Shown here: positions 1 to 12,700 of the stretch, one piece after another | Position numbering within the stretch: the first letter of the stretch is position 1 | Layout: each line of letters begins with the position of its first letter | NCBI GenBank assembly: GCA_020746105.1 | Contig: CM036622.1 | Coordinates: 44,617,477 to 44,681,476 of the forward strand | From: Trogon surrucura | Lineage: Eukaryota; Chordata; Aves; Trogoniformes; Trogonidae | Direction: 5' to 3' | Length of the DNA stretch: 64,000 nt | Notes under the pieces: model-generated | Seen by the model: only the letters and a program-made list of their open reading frames with translations | Told to the model about the DNA's origin: nothing | The model's database searches: none | Translations under genes and position numbers: made by a program

Positions 1-3000
1 GCATGCTCCGTAACATAAGAAATTATTTTGTAGCAGAAAAAGGATGGGAAAAGTGATATAACTGTGTCCTTCAGAGCTCCTGACAATAATCCACAAACGA
101 AGCAGGATTTCTACAGTATCAATAGAGTTACTACAGAGGTGCTATTGGTGTGATGAGTAAATAAGACCTTCCTCCAGTGGTAAGATTTGTCATCATTCAT
201 ATGACAAATACTCACAAATTAATGTCCGATTAAGGAAGATGGCAGGTCACTTTAACAACCCCTCTGTGTCCTGATTTCTTGGTGAGAAACAAAGATACAG
301 GTGTCACTAGGACATGTCACTGTATTAACTGAGGTCTCCCCAGAAGGGAATCCCCACAGGAAGAGTGAGTGGTGACATTGCTGTTGGCAGCAGCTTTTGG
401 CACAGTCAGCATGTAAACAAATATTCCTTCAAAACCCAGAGCAATCTGCAGAGATCCACCATCACCTACACTGCTATGGTACTAAGAGAATGAAACCCAG
501 CAGCTTGGATGCAGCACCTTTCCCCAGACCCCAGCTGCCCCAGCCCTTGGCTGCCAGCTCCCCAGCTTAGCACAAAACCCAATAATGAAGTTTTCAGCCT
601 AACTGCATGATATAAGTTTCAGGTTTTTGTATCACAGACTTAGTCTTGGGTCTCCCGCTCACAGTCCTCTGGAGCCAGAAGGCAATGTCTTTACTGCAGT
701 ACATGTGACCCAGGAGGTGCCAGTGCTGCCTGATGCTACACACCATGGTGAGTCCCCTGTGCTTCTCTCAGTGGGACCTTGGACCTCACTGGACATCCTG
801 GTGAAGGCTTCTTGTAGGGCTGCAGCATTGTACCCACAGCTTTTTAAGAGCCTAGGAAGTTATGTACTAGATGACCAGAATTCAGATTGTGTTTTTTCTA
901 GAACATCATCTTCTTTTCTTTATTATTGCTCTGGGGCCGAGGCAACTTGTACAGTAGAGGCGTCCCTCTTTCCTTCCTGCACCTGAGCTCCCAGGCACAG
1001 CTCTGGCTCCTGGGGTCTGGCTGAGAAACCCACACATCCCTCCCTCCCATCCGTCTTCCTCCCATCAGCTCCTTCCAGTCCTGCTGGGCTTTGGAGTTCT
1101 TGTAAGGAGTGATGCTTTGTTTAACCTTTATCACCTTTTCTGCCTGGAAATTAAAAAAGAAGGAAAAAAGTTCATGTTTTGAGTAAACACACAAAACTGT
1201 TTTGAACCCCCAGAGCTAAGCCATGTCTCACAATTAATTATATTTCTCTACAAAGAAATGCAAGAGGTCGAAGGACATGATGAAGTAATACATTACAGGG
1301 AAGCTGACAAGAGAACAGTAAGTTTGGGCTTAAGTGAAAAATTTTTTGCTTTGCTGGCTCTTGGTATGGAGCCAATAACAACAGAATGGGAGCTGGCTTG
1401 AAATGACCACAGAGAGCAGGTGTGCTGCAGACATTGTTGGAACTACTGAAAATAATACTCTGAGTTAGTGCACTTCTGTTCAGTGTCTTTAAATAATAAC
1501 AGTATTAAGGCAGTCTCATGGTACAGATTTGCCCTTTGTGGGATGCACAAGCACTAAAATGCTGTTCTGTTGGCAATTGTTTTGCATCACGGGGAAGAGT
1601 CATATGGGTTCCCTTTCATGCCACGTGGGAACAAATAAGTCTCTTCTGTTTAAATATCAGTTTTGGTTTGTACAATATGCAGCTTGCTGAAGAGTCAGAG
1701 GTCCAAAGCTGTCTGAATTAAGAAATTTCTTCCTCCCTCCAGAGACCCATGTAGGCATCTGCTACCTATGAACCCTTCTGACAGCAGCTCTTTTAATTCC
1801 CTGTTTTAAGCACTGTTTCACTGCAGTAAGTCCAGAACCAACAAGATATTCCCAACACCAGGAGTCATGGCCACCATTTCCAGGGAAACAGGTACTACTG
1901 TTATGAACCCAGGTTCATAACTCAGCATGGATCCATGATTCTTGTCCACAAATCCAGGAAAAATAATTGCATCGTGCTCAAAAATCATTAGCACTCCACC
2001 TAGCCAGTGGAGACTTTTTCATTAAGTAAAAGCCTGGTGGCCAGGTTCTGAGGGGAGATGAGCACCTGAAGCCCTCGTGAAGCCAAGTTGCTTGTAAGGG
2101 CTTAGCACCTCTCAGGATTTGTCTGTGTGAGCTTAACAGTCCACTCACTGACATGCTTTTATTTCCCCCTAGTGTCTATTATTTCAGATCCCGTTCTTGC
2201 TGCAGCACATGTTTCTCCCCAAGAGCCATGACATAAAAATGGCTGTGTTTCCTGGTAGAGCTTCAGCTGACTCCTCACCACCATCCTGGTGAAAGATGAA
2301 TTAAATATGTTTTTCCGTGCTGCAAGCGTGGCCAGCTCACACTGCAGGGAAAGGGAGTAAGATGAAAGACAGACAGCACCTGAAACTGCAGGGAGAGGGG
2401 GGAAGCCTTCCACTCAGATGAGGCTTTAGTGGTCTTTTTCAAAAGTCAAACAAAAATTGTAGAGTCCATGTACCAGTAACAATAAGATTTGTACATGTAG
2501 TTACACTGGGGACTGTAAAAGTAGATGAGGCAATCTTTCTCCTTAAGCACATAACTTCATTGCCAAGTAGAGGCAGGAAAATTTGTCATATGTCATGCAA
2601 ATGAAGTTTAGAAGTTCCTCTGAAACTTCTAATACCAAATATCACTGGAAAAAAGCTCCTGGACTGGGTTGTTCTTCATTAATGATGTGGCAAACCATTA
2701 TTTCTGAAGAAGAAGAGGGCTCATATAGGTGGATTTGCTCTGCATAACAGAGCAAGTGACTGAAGAGAAAAGATGAGCTGATAACATGTCAGGATGGTTA
2801 ATGTTTCGGACTTCTGATAAATTTTCTTGACATAATTGCAATTTCTTCCCTAAGACTATCAAATGAGCATGATGCTAATTGCATGACTGCATTGTATTAG
2901 TCATCACAAGTGCTTCTGTAACTTTTCTGAAGTGCTCTTCAGGATTAGATTACAAATATGCAGAAGAAAACACCGAGAGTATTTCAGTTTCATTTCACCT

Positions 3001-3539
3001 CTGTTTTCTTTTGACTGGAAAGAGAAGCACAATTGTAGAGACTTATGGAGACCCATAATCTTTGCTAAGAACTGAAATGATCTGCTGACAAGGGGGTAAG
3101 GGAGAGAGCATGGCGGGAGAGATGTGGTCAGTGTCAGAAATAAAGTTAAGAGTGAATCTTACATGGGATAAATAATAAGCCCAGTGAGACATGTTGAAGG
3201 AATAATTACATCAAACCCATCCGAGTCCAAGTGCGTGTCACCGCCAAGGGCAGGGCAGGACACAGGTGGGGTGCTTCTGTTTCCCAGGCAATATATTAAT
3301 CTGTTACAACATCATTGAAATCTGCCAAGACCAGAGCATTACTGGAACTTTAAAAGCATTGGTTTCCCTGGTTCTTCTAATGTAAGTATGCCTTTGAGCA
3401 TAAGATGCAAGAGAGAGGAAAAAAGAAATTTATGAGTGGGGTCCTTTGAGAGACGGGGCAGGGCAGACACAAAATCACAAGCTGAAGAGAGATGAAAACA
3501 TTTCTAAAAGGTAACAAATATCCCAGAGAAAATAAAATC
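1..3539. other. Intergenic DNA, nothing recognised
   Basis: Apparently single-copy sequence without CR1, splice-linked coding exons or RNA genes that I can recognise. The open frames (for example 627-986 plus and 898-1194 minus) overlap and lack family features. Confidence 0.6.
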
Positions 3540-4620
3540 AGTCTGGATCAAGAAGAGGACTGACCTGCTACCTCTTAGAGTGGACTGAAAAATCAAAATG
3601 GGGCCCATAAACACTCGGAATCTGTGACAGAGTGAGGGAAGGTGGAGATAAAGGAAGGAAAACCCTGGCAAAGAGAAGGACAGGTGGGTAAGATCGTTAC
3701 CCCAGTTTTCCTGGCACTATCCTGTCAACTTGATGACTGGCTGGTCTGGGTCACAGCTGAGGGACAGCAGGAGGCTAACATGTGTGTGTCAGGTGTGGGG
3801 TGAAGCCGGACAGGTGCAGAGGACAGTCAGGGCACAGCACGACTACGACTGAGAGGTGGAGACGCGACTGAGGTTGTTACTACCGTCAGACCGTACGGTG
3901 CTCCATGGAAGCTGTCGGTGGCTGGTGGGTGGGGGGGATGGTGGAGGGAAATCTGGGAAGCCAGAGGCAAAGGGCACAACTGAAGAGAGGGGCAGTCAAT
4001 CAGGAGAGAAAGCCTCCTCTGCTAGGTGAGCAGCCCAAGCGATTGTCCATAGGTAAAGGCAATAGCAGGGTCCTCACATGTCAAATTAAGCACTCCTTCC
4101 TACCTGCTGACAGAGGAGGGGTACCCAAACCTCTGCTTTCTCTTGGGTAGTCTTGGGTCTAATACTGCTTGTAGGAAGTAGGAATAAGCCCTGAAGGAAA
4201 TGCAGATGCAAGGAGACAGTGGTGGGTCTGGACTTTGATGCGGGAGGACACAGGGCAATGTGAGAAGGAAGACCCAGCAGAAGCTGGACACAGCTGATGA
4301 GGAGAGTGGAAGAAGCCTGGCTCAGTAAGTGCCATTTCCCTGGGGCACAGAAATTTGGGGAGGAGATGGAGCAAGGGGGGAGAGATGCCCCAGGGAAGAA
4401 GCTCTGGAAGGGCACAGACAGCAAGAGACATTCACAGGAGGCAGGAAGGAAATTAGGGAAATTGTGAAGAAAAGAGGAATAAAAAAGGAACTAGGCATTT
4501 GCCAGAAGCAGCCGGAGGACAGCAGGGAGATGGGACTGGGAAGGAAGACAGGTCTTGTGAGGCCTTTGAGCAAGAGCACCAGGCTGGGGTGAAGAAACTG
4601 TGAAGTTCAGGCAGATGCTG
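3540..4620. other. Purine-skewed intergenic segment
   Basis: For about 1 kb the plus strand is strongly enriched in A and G (repeated GGAAG, GAGGA and AGAAGG runs). This produces several overlapping Pro/Ser/Leu-rich frames on the minus strand, which are shadows of the skew and not genes. A good donor-like sequence CA|GTAAGT lies at 4323-4330, but no transcript is established. Confidence 0.6.
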
Positions 4621-7600
4621 GGCACTAATAGTCTCCTGGCACCATGGGCTCTCTGCCTGGGGAAAGGGCACCTGCCTTAAACACTGTGGCACTGGGATGT
4701 TGCTCGTTTTTGCCTTATTAAACATTTTACAATGGACTTTTGGGAATGTAGCAGCAGCTACTTCTTCCAGAGCCACCTACTAAACATCAGATGAGAGCAG
4801 CTTTAATCTCACCCCTTTTTGTCATCAGCCATAGTATTTGGAATGGCAGAAAAACCTTAAATAGGTGTTTTGGTAATATTCGCCATGAGAGATTAGGCTT
4901 AAACACGTGTTTTGGGCAGAGCAACCTTTTTTCTTAGCACTTGGTGTAGTGCAGATTGGTGAGCAGTAGTTTCATTTCTGCTTTCCACCTCTTGCAGGTT
5001 TATGCCCTCGAGACGCCGGTCTCTGGCAGGCTCCGCAGGAAGAACATTGCTCTCAGATGTATGTGGACAAGTCTCTTATGGGAATGAAATTATGCTCTTT
5101 TCCTATGATGCTGCCCCATAATTTAAAAGTGTTTACACTCATCACAAGTAATAACCTAAAGAGAAGACATAGCTCTGAATTTTCAATTAAATCACTCTTT
5201 CAATAAAAAATAACCTGCAATTTCCAGGGACAGATTAAAATTTTGCTGAAATTGCACAGTTTTGCGTATTTTGAAGGTTGCTGGATAAATTCTTCAGGAG
5301 CACTTCCCTCCACCTCCCATCACCACTGGTACTTTACAAAGTGGCAGGAGGAAGAGCTGGGGATGACAGTCTGTTGGGACAATTGCTAAGGAATGCACAG
5401 CAAAAGCAAAAACAATGGGAAAGGAGGCAGAGGGGATGGAGCAACTCCTTCACATGGGGCCAAATGCTTCACGCTGCTGGAGAGGCAGGAAACTCTGCAA
5501 TGATACTAGTAAAAATGTTTCTTCCCTGGGGTATTTCCAGCCCAGTCCCTTTGCTGGTTCCTCTTCCATAGCCAATGCCCTGCTTCATGCATGTGCTTCT
5601 TCTATGCAGCCCTGAGCATTGGCTGCTGGGATGCTGTGGCCCTGCACCCCCACCCCTGAGACAAGGAGCAGCAGGACCTGAACATAGAAATGAAGCTAGA
5701 AATAGGGAAGCCAGTTATCTGAATCACAGTGTCCCAGTTTAGCCTCTCCTGATCACATGCTGTCTGCTTCCTGACAGCTTCATGCTAATGTTACAGACAT
5801 CGGCAGAGCCCTGCTCAGGGGGTGTGCCTTCCAGTCAGAAGTAGAGTCATGAGTTGGAAAAAAAGGCAAATACAAGCTAAAAGCATAATATCTCGAGGTG
5901 AGCGAGGAGAGAAAAAAACAATCAAATTGATGGGGCTGGCCATAATGCTCTGCATCATCTTACATAAAAGCGCTCTCATCTGTCCCAATTTAAAAGTGTG
6001 GGTGAGGGTTTAGTCACTCCTCAAAACCGGCGTTTCTGAAGCTGCCACTGGTTGTCACGTTGCTAATATGAGGTGCAACAATAATGGAAAAGAGGCACTG
6101 GTAATGATTGGGGTCCAGTTAATCATAACATGAAAGATAAAAGACTGTTGAGAGAAACTGCATAGACCCCAACAAAAACTGTAATGACTATATCAAACTG
6201 TAAAGGAGGTTTTCATTGCAAAATACTTTATTGAAGGCCAATATCTTCTTCCAAATGTACAGCACCACTTCTACAAACTGTTTCTTGCCTTCTAGGGTGA
6301 CTGCTTTCTGGTGCCCATCCTCTAAGCCCAGTGCTGATGCTGGTCATGTCAAGGCACTGACCCTCTACTCTGACAGTGAAGCTGAGGTTGGACACCAAGG
6401 GTCTGCCACCGTCCAGCTCTCAAGGGTTGCATCTGTGCAGCAGTGCTGGTTGATGCTGCAGTGCTCCCCAGCACCCTGATCCCCTTGGGACCCACCCTGC
6501 TTGTGTCCTGGCCATGGGCCATGCCTCCAGGATTCCCCCAAGGAAGCCCCGGTGCACAGGCAGCAGTGGCCACCACATGCTCATGGGACTATCGGTGACC
6601 AAGACTGTGGAACATGTCAGATCACACTGGGTCTTGCCAATGGTGGGCAGACACCAGAGGTACAACTCTTCCAGTTGGGCCTCCCTCACTCCTTTTACGA
6701 TGGTGAAGGTGGTGAATGGCTTCCTGCATAAGGATGGAGCAGGTCTTTGGCTCTGGCTCCTCTGGTAAAGGAGCTCTTGGCTCTTGGCTCCTCTGGTAAA
6801 GGAGCAGGAAGCAGAGCATGCAGTGGGTTACCCTCCTGGGGTTAAAAAAGCCCAAAAACCTCAAAGGGAAGTGAAATCACCCTTTCTAGAACATGGAAAG
6901 CTGAGGGGGTGTTTCATGCTCCAGCAGCCAGAGAGGTTCAAAGGGTAGCAGAAGTCCCCCGGTGCCTCAGCTAACAGAAGCAGGAGGTGTGGGAAAAGGG
7001 GCAGAACCTCAGACCTTGGAAGGAAGCAGCTGGCAGGCAGCTGAAGCCGAGACGAGGCACTGAGTCCTTGCTGGCACCAAGGAGAGGGACAAGGATGAGG
7101 GAGGACATCCCTCGACACAGAGAAGGGCAGTGCACTGGCATAGCACAGGCAGACAGCAACTCACCACCGGTTTCAAACACACAAAAATGGATGGAGGAGG
7201 ATCTGTGAGTGCTGCACCATAACTACCCCCAAAGAGGCCAGAATCAGGTCTCCCTCAGGAATCCCTGGAGGAATTTTTCCCCATTTCTACTGTAAGCTTG
7301 TAATTCCCCTTTTCTGTTTGTAATCTCCCTACAAAAGATATTCTAAGTGATGCTATGGGATACATCCACAAGAAAAGGTTTTCAATACAGGTCCTTTAAT
7401 CAGTGTTTCCCAAAAATCATGTTATAATCTAGTTTAGAGTTAGAAGTGAGGAAGCACCTAAAACATAACTAAGGCTTTCTGTGCAATGACCATATTATAA
7501 CAGCTGCAAGGGCGTGGATCTGAGATCCTAAGACAAAACAACATGCAATAAATCCTTTCTTTTTTTTATAAATATAGGTAAGAAAGGAAAGGAAAGGGGC

Positions 7601-10449
7601 CTCTGGAAGGAATACTTTTTGCATTAAGAGATTATTAGTAATAACAACCAGCTGGAGAATGAAAGATCTCAAATTTATGTAGAGATTGTCGAGCTACCCA
7701 GTTACAGCATGCCAAGAAGATAAGCCTCTCTCTTCCAGGTCAAGTTACTGCCAGGTGAATTATGTCTAAGCCATATTTGTAAGAAACAATAGTGACCTCG
7801 CATGGTTTACTAAATTATTCCAGCAGCTTGCGATCCCTGATCTTGTTATTACCTCGATGGAATAATCTAAATTCAAATCAAGCAGTCAGGTCTGAATGCC
7901 ATGGCACTCCTGTTCTAGAAACGAAACTTCATTACATGATTGGAAAGCTGGTGAGATGAGGTGGAAGACTGGAAATACTGTTCAGCCCTTGATGTATCCT
8001 GACAGGCCATGGACAGGGTCTGATCCAAGGAGCTAATACTTACTTTGCATCTGACTTGGGACAGGGAAGGAGCCATATCCAGGCTTTTAGGGTTCTCTAC
8101 TCACAAAATTTTGGGGGTGAGAGTGTCTGTTTGGGAGAAAATTCTTATTTTCACAGCTCTTTTGATGTAACAGCCAGGCTATTTCAGTTCCAAGACATCA
8201 GTCACTGTGCAGTTTAGTCACCAAATATAGGAACTCCTGGGAAAACTCCACTTCTGTCCTCCATGGCCCTATCACAATGGTCTTCATGGGTTTGAGAGAG
8301 GAACCTTCCAAATGAGGAACAGCATGCTCCCATATACTAAGCCCACTGCAAAGTTAGTAGCTTTTTTTTTTTTTTAGGGAAAGCACAAGTTGAAATTTCC
8401 TGTTAATGCCATATAACAGTTCCACAGCCCTGGAGGCTGAGGCTTGCTGGACGCTGAATGTCGAGATGTGAGCAATGCAGCTTTCTCTGCCTGTGTCCCC
8501 AGATTGAGAGAGAAGTATTTCAACACTTGGAGAGTAGATGGTTCTCCAGTATAATCAGAGCTCACAGTCAGAGTAAGTTATTCTGACCAACTGAGGTGAC
8601 GTTGATGATGTGGACAGTACTTAAACATCCAGCCAGGAAGCTCATGAGTACAAAGGAGTTTGGTTTAGCACCATGGTGATTACAGCCATCTCCTGGGTGG
8701 CACTAAAGCCTGCTCCAGCTTCTGGAGCTCCTGGAGCTCCAAATCCAGAGGTGCTGTTTGTACACAAGACGCTGCCAGATCAGCCCATGTCTCGTGTCTG
8801 ACACAAGCTCCAGGCAGTCTGCAGTGAAGAGGATAAAAGGATAAAATGTCAGACAGAGTTTGTAGATGCTCACAGCCCTTTGGCAGAGTCCGCGTGCACT
8901 GGAGCCATAAATTCCCCCCAAGCAGGGTGCCTGCCTGACAAACTGCCTCCCAAAAAGCTGCTCGCATTGTAGTAAGGGTGCACAATGTTTAGTTTATAAG
9001 AGATCTGTTCCTGACTGCCTGTGGAGGAAGATGAGAAGGCCTGTGGTCACTCTTTACTCAGAAAGGAAGATGCTGAAGAAAGTTGGTGCTGCATGTGCAA
9101 CTTTCCATCACCTCTGAAAAGTGTTCCTGAAAGCTGACACCACCAGTAATTTTTTGTTTTGTTTTAAGGTGCTCATACTTCAGCTGGTGGCATCTTGACA
9201 TTCACATCCATTATGTGAACAGATTGTGGAAATAACTTGGCCCTCACTCTCCCTGTGATATTAATCCCAGCCGCTGGCTGTAGCATGGGGTATCTCAGAC
9301 AGCAGGCACTCCGAGCAGCCCACCGGCTCCCCAACCCCTGCTGTGCTCGGCCGAGAGGAGGGCAGAGGAGCATTTCCAAAATTAGGTTTTTCCTGCTGTA
9401 AAATCTGGATCCAAGCTGGCACATTAGAGCTTTCATCCTTGCTGAGCAGCCACAGGTGTTTAGGGTGAAATATAAGGTCTTTAACATAAGCATTGTGATA
9501 ATATAATATCACATCATGGGAACCAGGCGGGCGCCATTAAGCAACAACTGAAAATTGTACAAATGAGAAAGGAGACAGCAAATTAAGATCCACAGCTCCT
9601 GCTCACATGGCAAAACATCATTAGCTTTGAGGTGGGAGACTCTGTTACCTTTTACACCCTGTTGACTTTTAGTGCTGGTGTTTTTAATATACACGCTGCA
9701 AGCTGGTTCAGGAAATGCAAACTCTGGTAATTGCTCCAAAGCTCAGTTCATCATTCCTTGGAACAGATGTCAGTGGGGAAGGAACCTGCTGAAGGAGAAA
9801 GAGAGGAGTGACGGGGAGGGCTGGGGAGAGGACCAGAAAATCAGAGTAATTTTGTATTAGTGAAATGGGATACCCATCTGGACACAGAGAGAGGTCTGGC
9901 AGTGTGCAGCTGCTGCACGGGGATCTGCCATGATGTCTGCTACTTGCTTTTATCCGTGGGCATTTCTATGATCTACAGCTTTTAGGAGAAAATACATCAA
10001 ATGGGGGTTACCTCAAAGTCTGAAAAACAAATACATCCTTTGCTAAAACATTCCCACAGCTGAAAACTTGCCTAGCTGTAAAATTGCAAAGGTGAAGCAT
10101 TTTATTTCCTTCTGTCTTTCTTTGGGGGGAGGAGGAAAAAAGAAGGGAGGAAGACATGAAGTGGAAAAACAAAACCAAAGTAAAAAGCCACTATGGAGCC
10201 GCATGTGTGAATGTTGCCGAGGAGAGCAAAGACACACTGACAAAACAAGCCAGGAATGCTGAGGCCCGAGTTCTGAAACACATACGGTTTATGTTGTTCT
10301 TACCACAAACCAAAAATATGTTCCCATTTGAAATGGTTGAATCCACAGCTGTTTTAAAATCCCTTGGTACTTCTGAGACAAATGATCCAAGTCAGACTGT
10401 GCTAACAGGGTCAGTTTTAGAGCCAAGCGAGAGCTGTGACTGATGCAGA
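4621..10449. other. Intergenic DNA
   Basis: No coding gene, CR1 copy or RNA gene was recognised. It contains the small duplication at 6.75-6.80 kb and a T14 run at 8362-8375. Overlapping short frames at 6.3-7.2 kb occur on both strands without domain features. Confidence 0.55.
6745..6803 (+). repeat. Tandem duplication of a ~28-bp hairpin-forming unit
   Basis: GGCTCCTCTGGTAAAGGAGC occurs twice with the spacer CTCTTGGCTCTT. Each copy contains CTCC..GGTAAAGGAG with inverted ends. It appears to be a simple local duplication. Confidence 0.75.
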
Positions 10450-11260
10450 ATCACTGCAGTTCCATCCCTTTCCACATCAATCATCGCTCAATGAAAATCC
10501 TGTGGGGCTGTCGGGCTCTCTTACAATATTGTTTACATTAGAAGATGATGTAAAGCTCCTCCAGCAAAACTGCACTGCCGGATTATGATCCTCACTAACA
10601 GCAAAAGAGCTTGACATGCAGCTACAGGACAGCACAGAGAGACGCGGGCGCGAACCCCCAAATTTACATCTACAAAAGCAGTCATTAATGTTTCATAAAA
10701 TACACCCATTGATTCATCTCTGCAGGCATATTCTCTCCCTTTAAACCCATGATTAAAAAGCACCTTGGGGCGAGTCTACATCCTAGACGCTCTATAAAGT
10801 AACCACCTTGATATTGTCATAAAAGCTGAAATGACTTTAATCCATTTCCTCACAATAGCAGTTTTAATTCACTCCGAGAGGGCTGGCTGTCAGGAAAACA
10901 GTATTTTTCTCAGATTCACACCTGAGGTCAAAACCTTGCCCTCTACGCCAGAGCTAATAAATCACGATTCTTTTTTCCTGCTCCTTTTGAACAGCGAGGA
11001 CAGTCGCTTGCAAAAAGACAAAAAAGGGGGTCTTGGCTGGAGCAGGCGAGGCATCGTGGGGGAGGGATGTGGAAAAGGCCCCAGCAGCATCCCATAATCA
11101 CGTACTGGGGAGGGCAGGCTTGCAGCTGTGCTGGGCCTTGAAAGGAAAGACCCGGCACCTGTTTAATCTTGACTGAAAGGTCTCAAGTTATGGCTGTTAT
11201 GCTCTAATACACCCCATTAAATATTTGCATATTAAACATACAGAAAAGAAAATCTTTTTG
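10450..11260. promoter_or_regulatory. Candidate conserved non-coding element
   Basis: An AT-rich, repeat-free stretch with a forkhead-type TGTTTAC (10530-10536), several ATTA homeodomain cores (for example CATTAATG at 10683-10690) and an octamer ATTTGCAT (11223-11230). This composition is typical of developmental enhancers in gene deserts. No alignment was possible, so the call rests on motif content only. Confidence 0.25.
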
Positions 11261-11279
11261 AAGTGACAGCAAGTGAATA

Positions 11280-12700
11280 GCGTTGCAGCCTCTCCCGCCC
11301 TCCACGGATCCCTCTAATTGGTCTCTCTCCACCCGCACTTGATTGCGGTGGAGCCAGGGTGGGTTTTAAGGCAGAAATTCCCCAGGCATTCCAGTGGTGC
11401 AGAGCAGCTGCTCACCGACAAAGCCCTGGCAGTCCCCATCGGAGCTACCCGAGGCCGGGTCAGCCTTTTCCTCAGCCCAGGAGAAGGAACTGGGCTGTGC
11501 CTCATGCTGCAACAGGAGTGATTGCAGCAGGTCAAGAGCTCTCTTCAGCCTGGTTTTCCCACCAGCAGCATCCCTTCCCCAAAACAAAGGGAAGCCTGAA
11601 ATCCTCAAAGGTTTCCTTCCACCTGCAGCCTCTGCTTGCATCCCCCCCAAACCTCTGGGAAAAGTCCTCCCACCCACCACAGGCCCTGCTGTAACTAGAT
11701 CCAGACAAAAACATGTTCTGTGCTGCTCCACGAGATGCCAGGGTGCCCCACGGAGCCTACTGCTCTTCACCACCCCACAGCTCCTGCTTCTCTGCAGACC
11801 ATGCTCATCTGGGACTGCTGCTGTCCACTTCCCACCTTACAAGTCAGCAAAGTGCCCTGTGCTGGTGCAGCAGATGGAATCAGGTCTTCCCGCACTTCCC
11901 AGCTCGACATTCAAGCGCTTTGACAACCCGTGTGGTGTCAGCTCCCCTGCCGGCCAGCGGCCGTGGGTCTGGGGAGCGCTGGCAACCATGGGAGCATTTG
12001 TACCCCAGGGCCTGAGGCTGCTCTGTCCCCTGGCCAGCTGGAGATGAATGCTCTGCTTCACCGCAGCGCCCCGGGGCCTGGGGACAACAGGAAATGTGGT
12101 CACACCAGCCATTCTGCCATGCACATTTGGCAGATTCAGCTGAAAGTCAGGCCTTGCATGTGGTTTTAGAGGTAGCTGATGCCTGGTTTGATATTCTGTT
12201 GACACTGACTGTTTTTAGATGTGGTTTCGATCACAGGCCTCACAAGTGCTCTTGCCTTTACAGAGTGCTTTTCATTTGGGAAGGAGCGGCAGCAGGGGCT
12301 CCCTCAGCTCACCAGCTGAGTCTGGACGAGCGTCAGAAGAGCATTTAAGCAGAGGAATCTCTGTATAGCATGTAAGGAGTTGTCTGGGGATTTCCAGCTC
12401 TCAAGCCAGCACGTGAATTTCAACCCTGAACCTACAGGGCTTGGGAGAAGGCTTTACAAGCTCCTGCTGTCCCAGTCGTGCCCGACATCCGTGACACAAG
12501 GTCCCAGGATGGGCTAAACATGCAACAGCAGCGCTTCCCAGCCCCCTCATCCTTTCTCTTTCAGAGACAACCGTGCAGTAGCGAGATCTCAGCTCTCCAC
12601 CCCCTGAGCTCCCTCCCATAGCAGCGTGACTACCATGGGCCTCGCCTGGCTTTTCCACAGCCTGGGGGAGAAGGGGTGGAGGAGAAGGCGTCTTTCGGTA
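11280..12700. other. GC-rich patch with overlapping long open frames
   Basis: This patch is clearly richer in G+C than its surroundings, with scattered CpG (for example GCCGGCCAGCGGCCG near 11,950). The longest open frame of the desert (11394-12047, 217 codons, plus) lies here, but frames of 111-135 codons overlap it on both strands. The products are low-complexity Ser/Pro/Cys/Leu-rich without recognised domains. A 5' end of a non-coding RNA is possible but unsupported. Confidence 0.45.

Noticed and set aside
11394..12047. 217-codon open frame as a protein-coding gene
   Set aside because: No domain, signal or exon-border context; overlapped by comparable frames on both strands in a GC-rich patch, as expected by chance.
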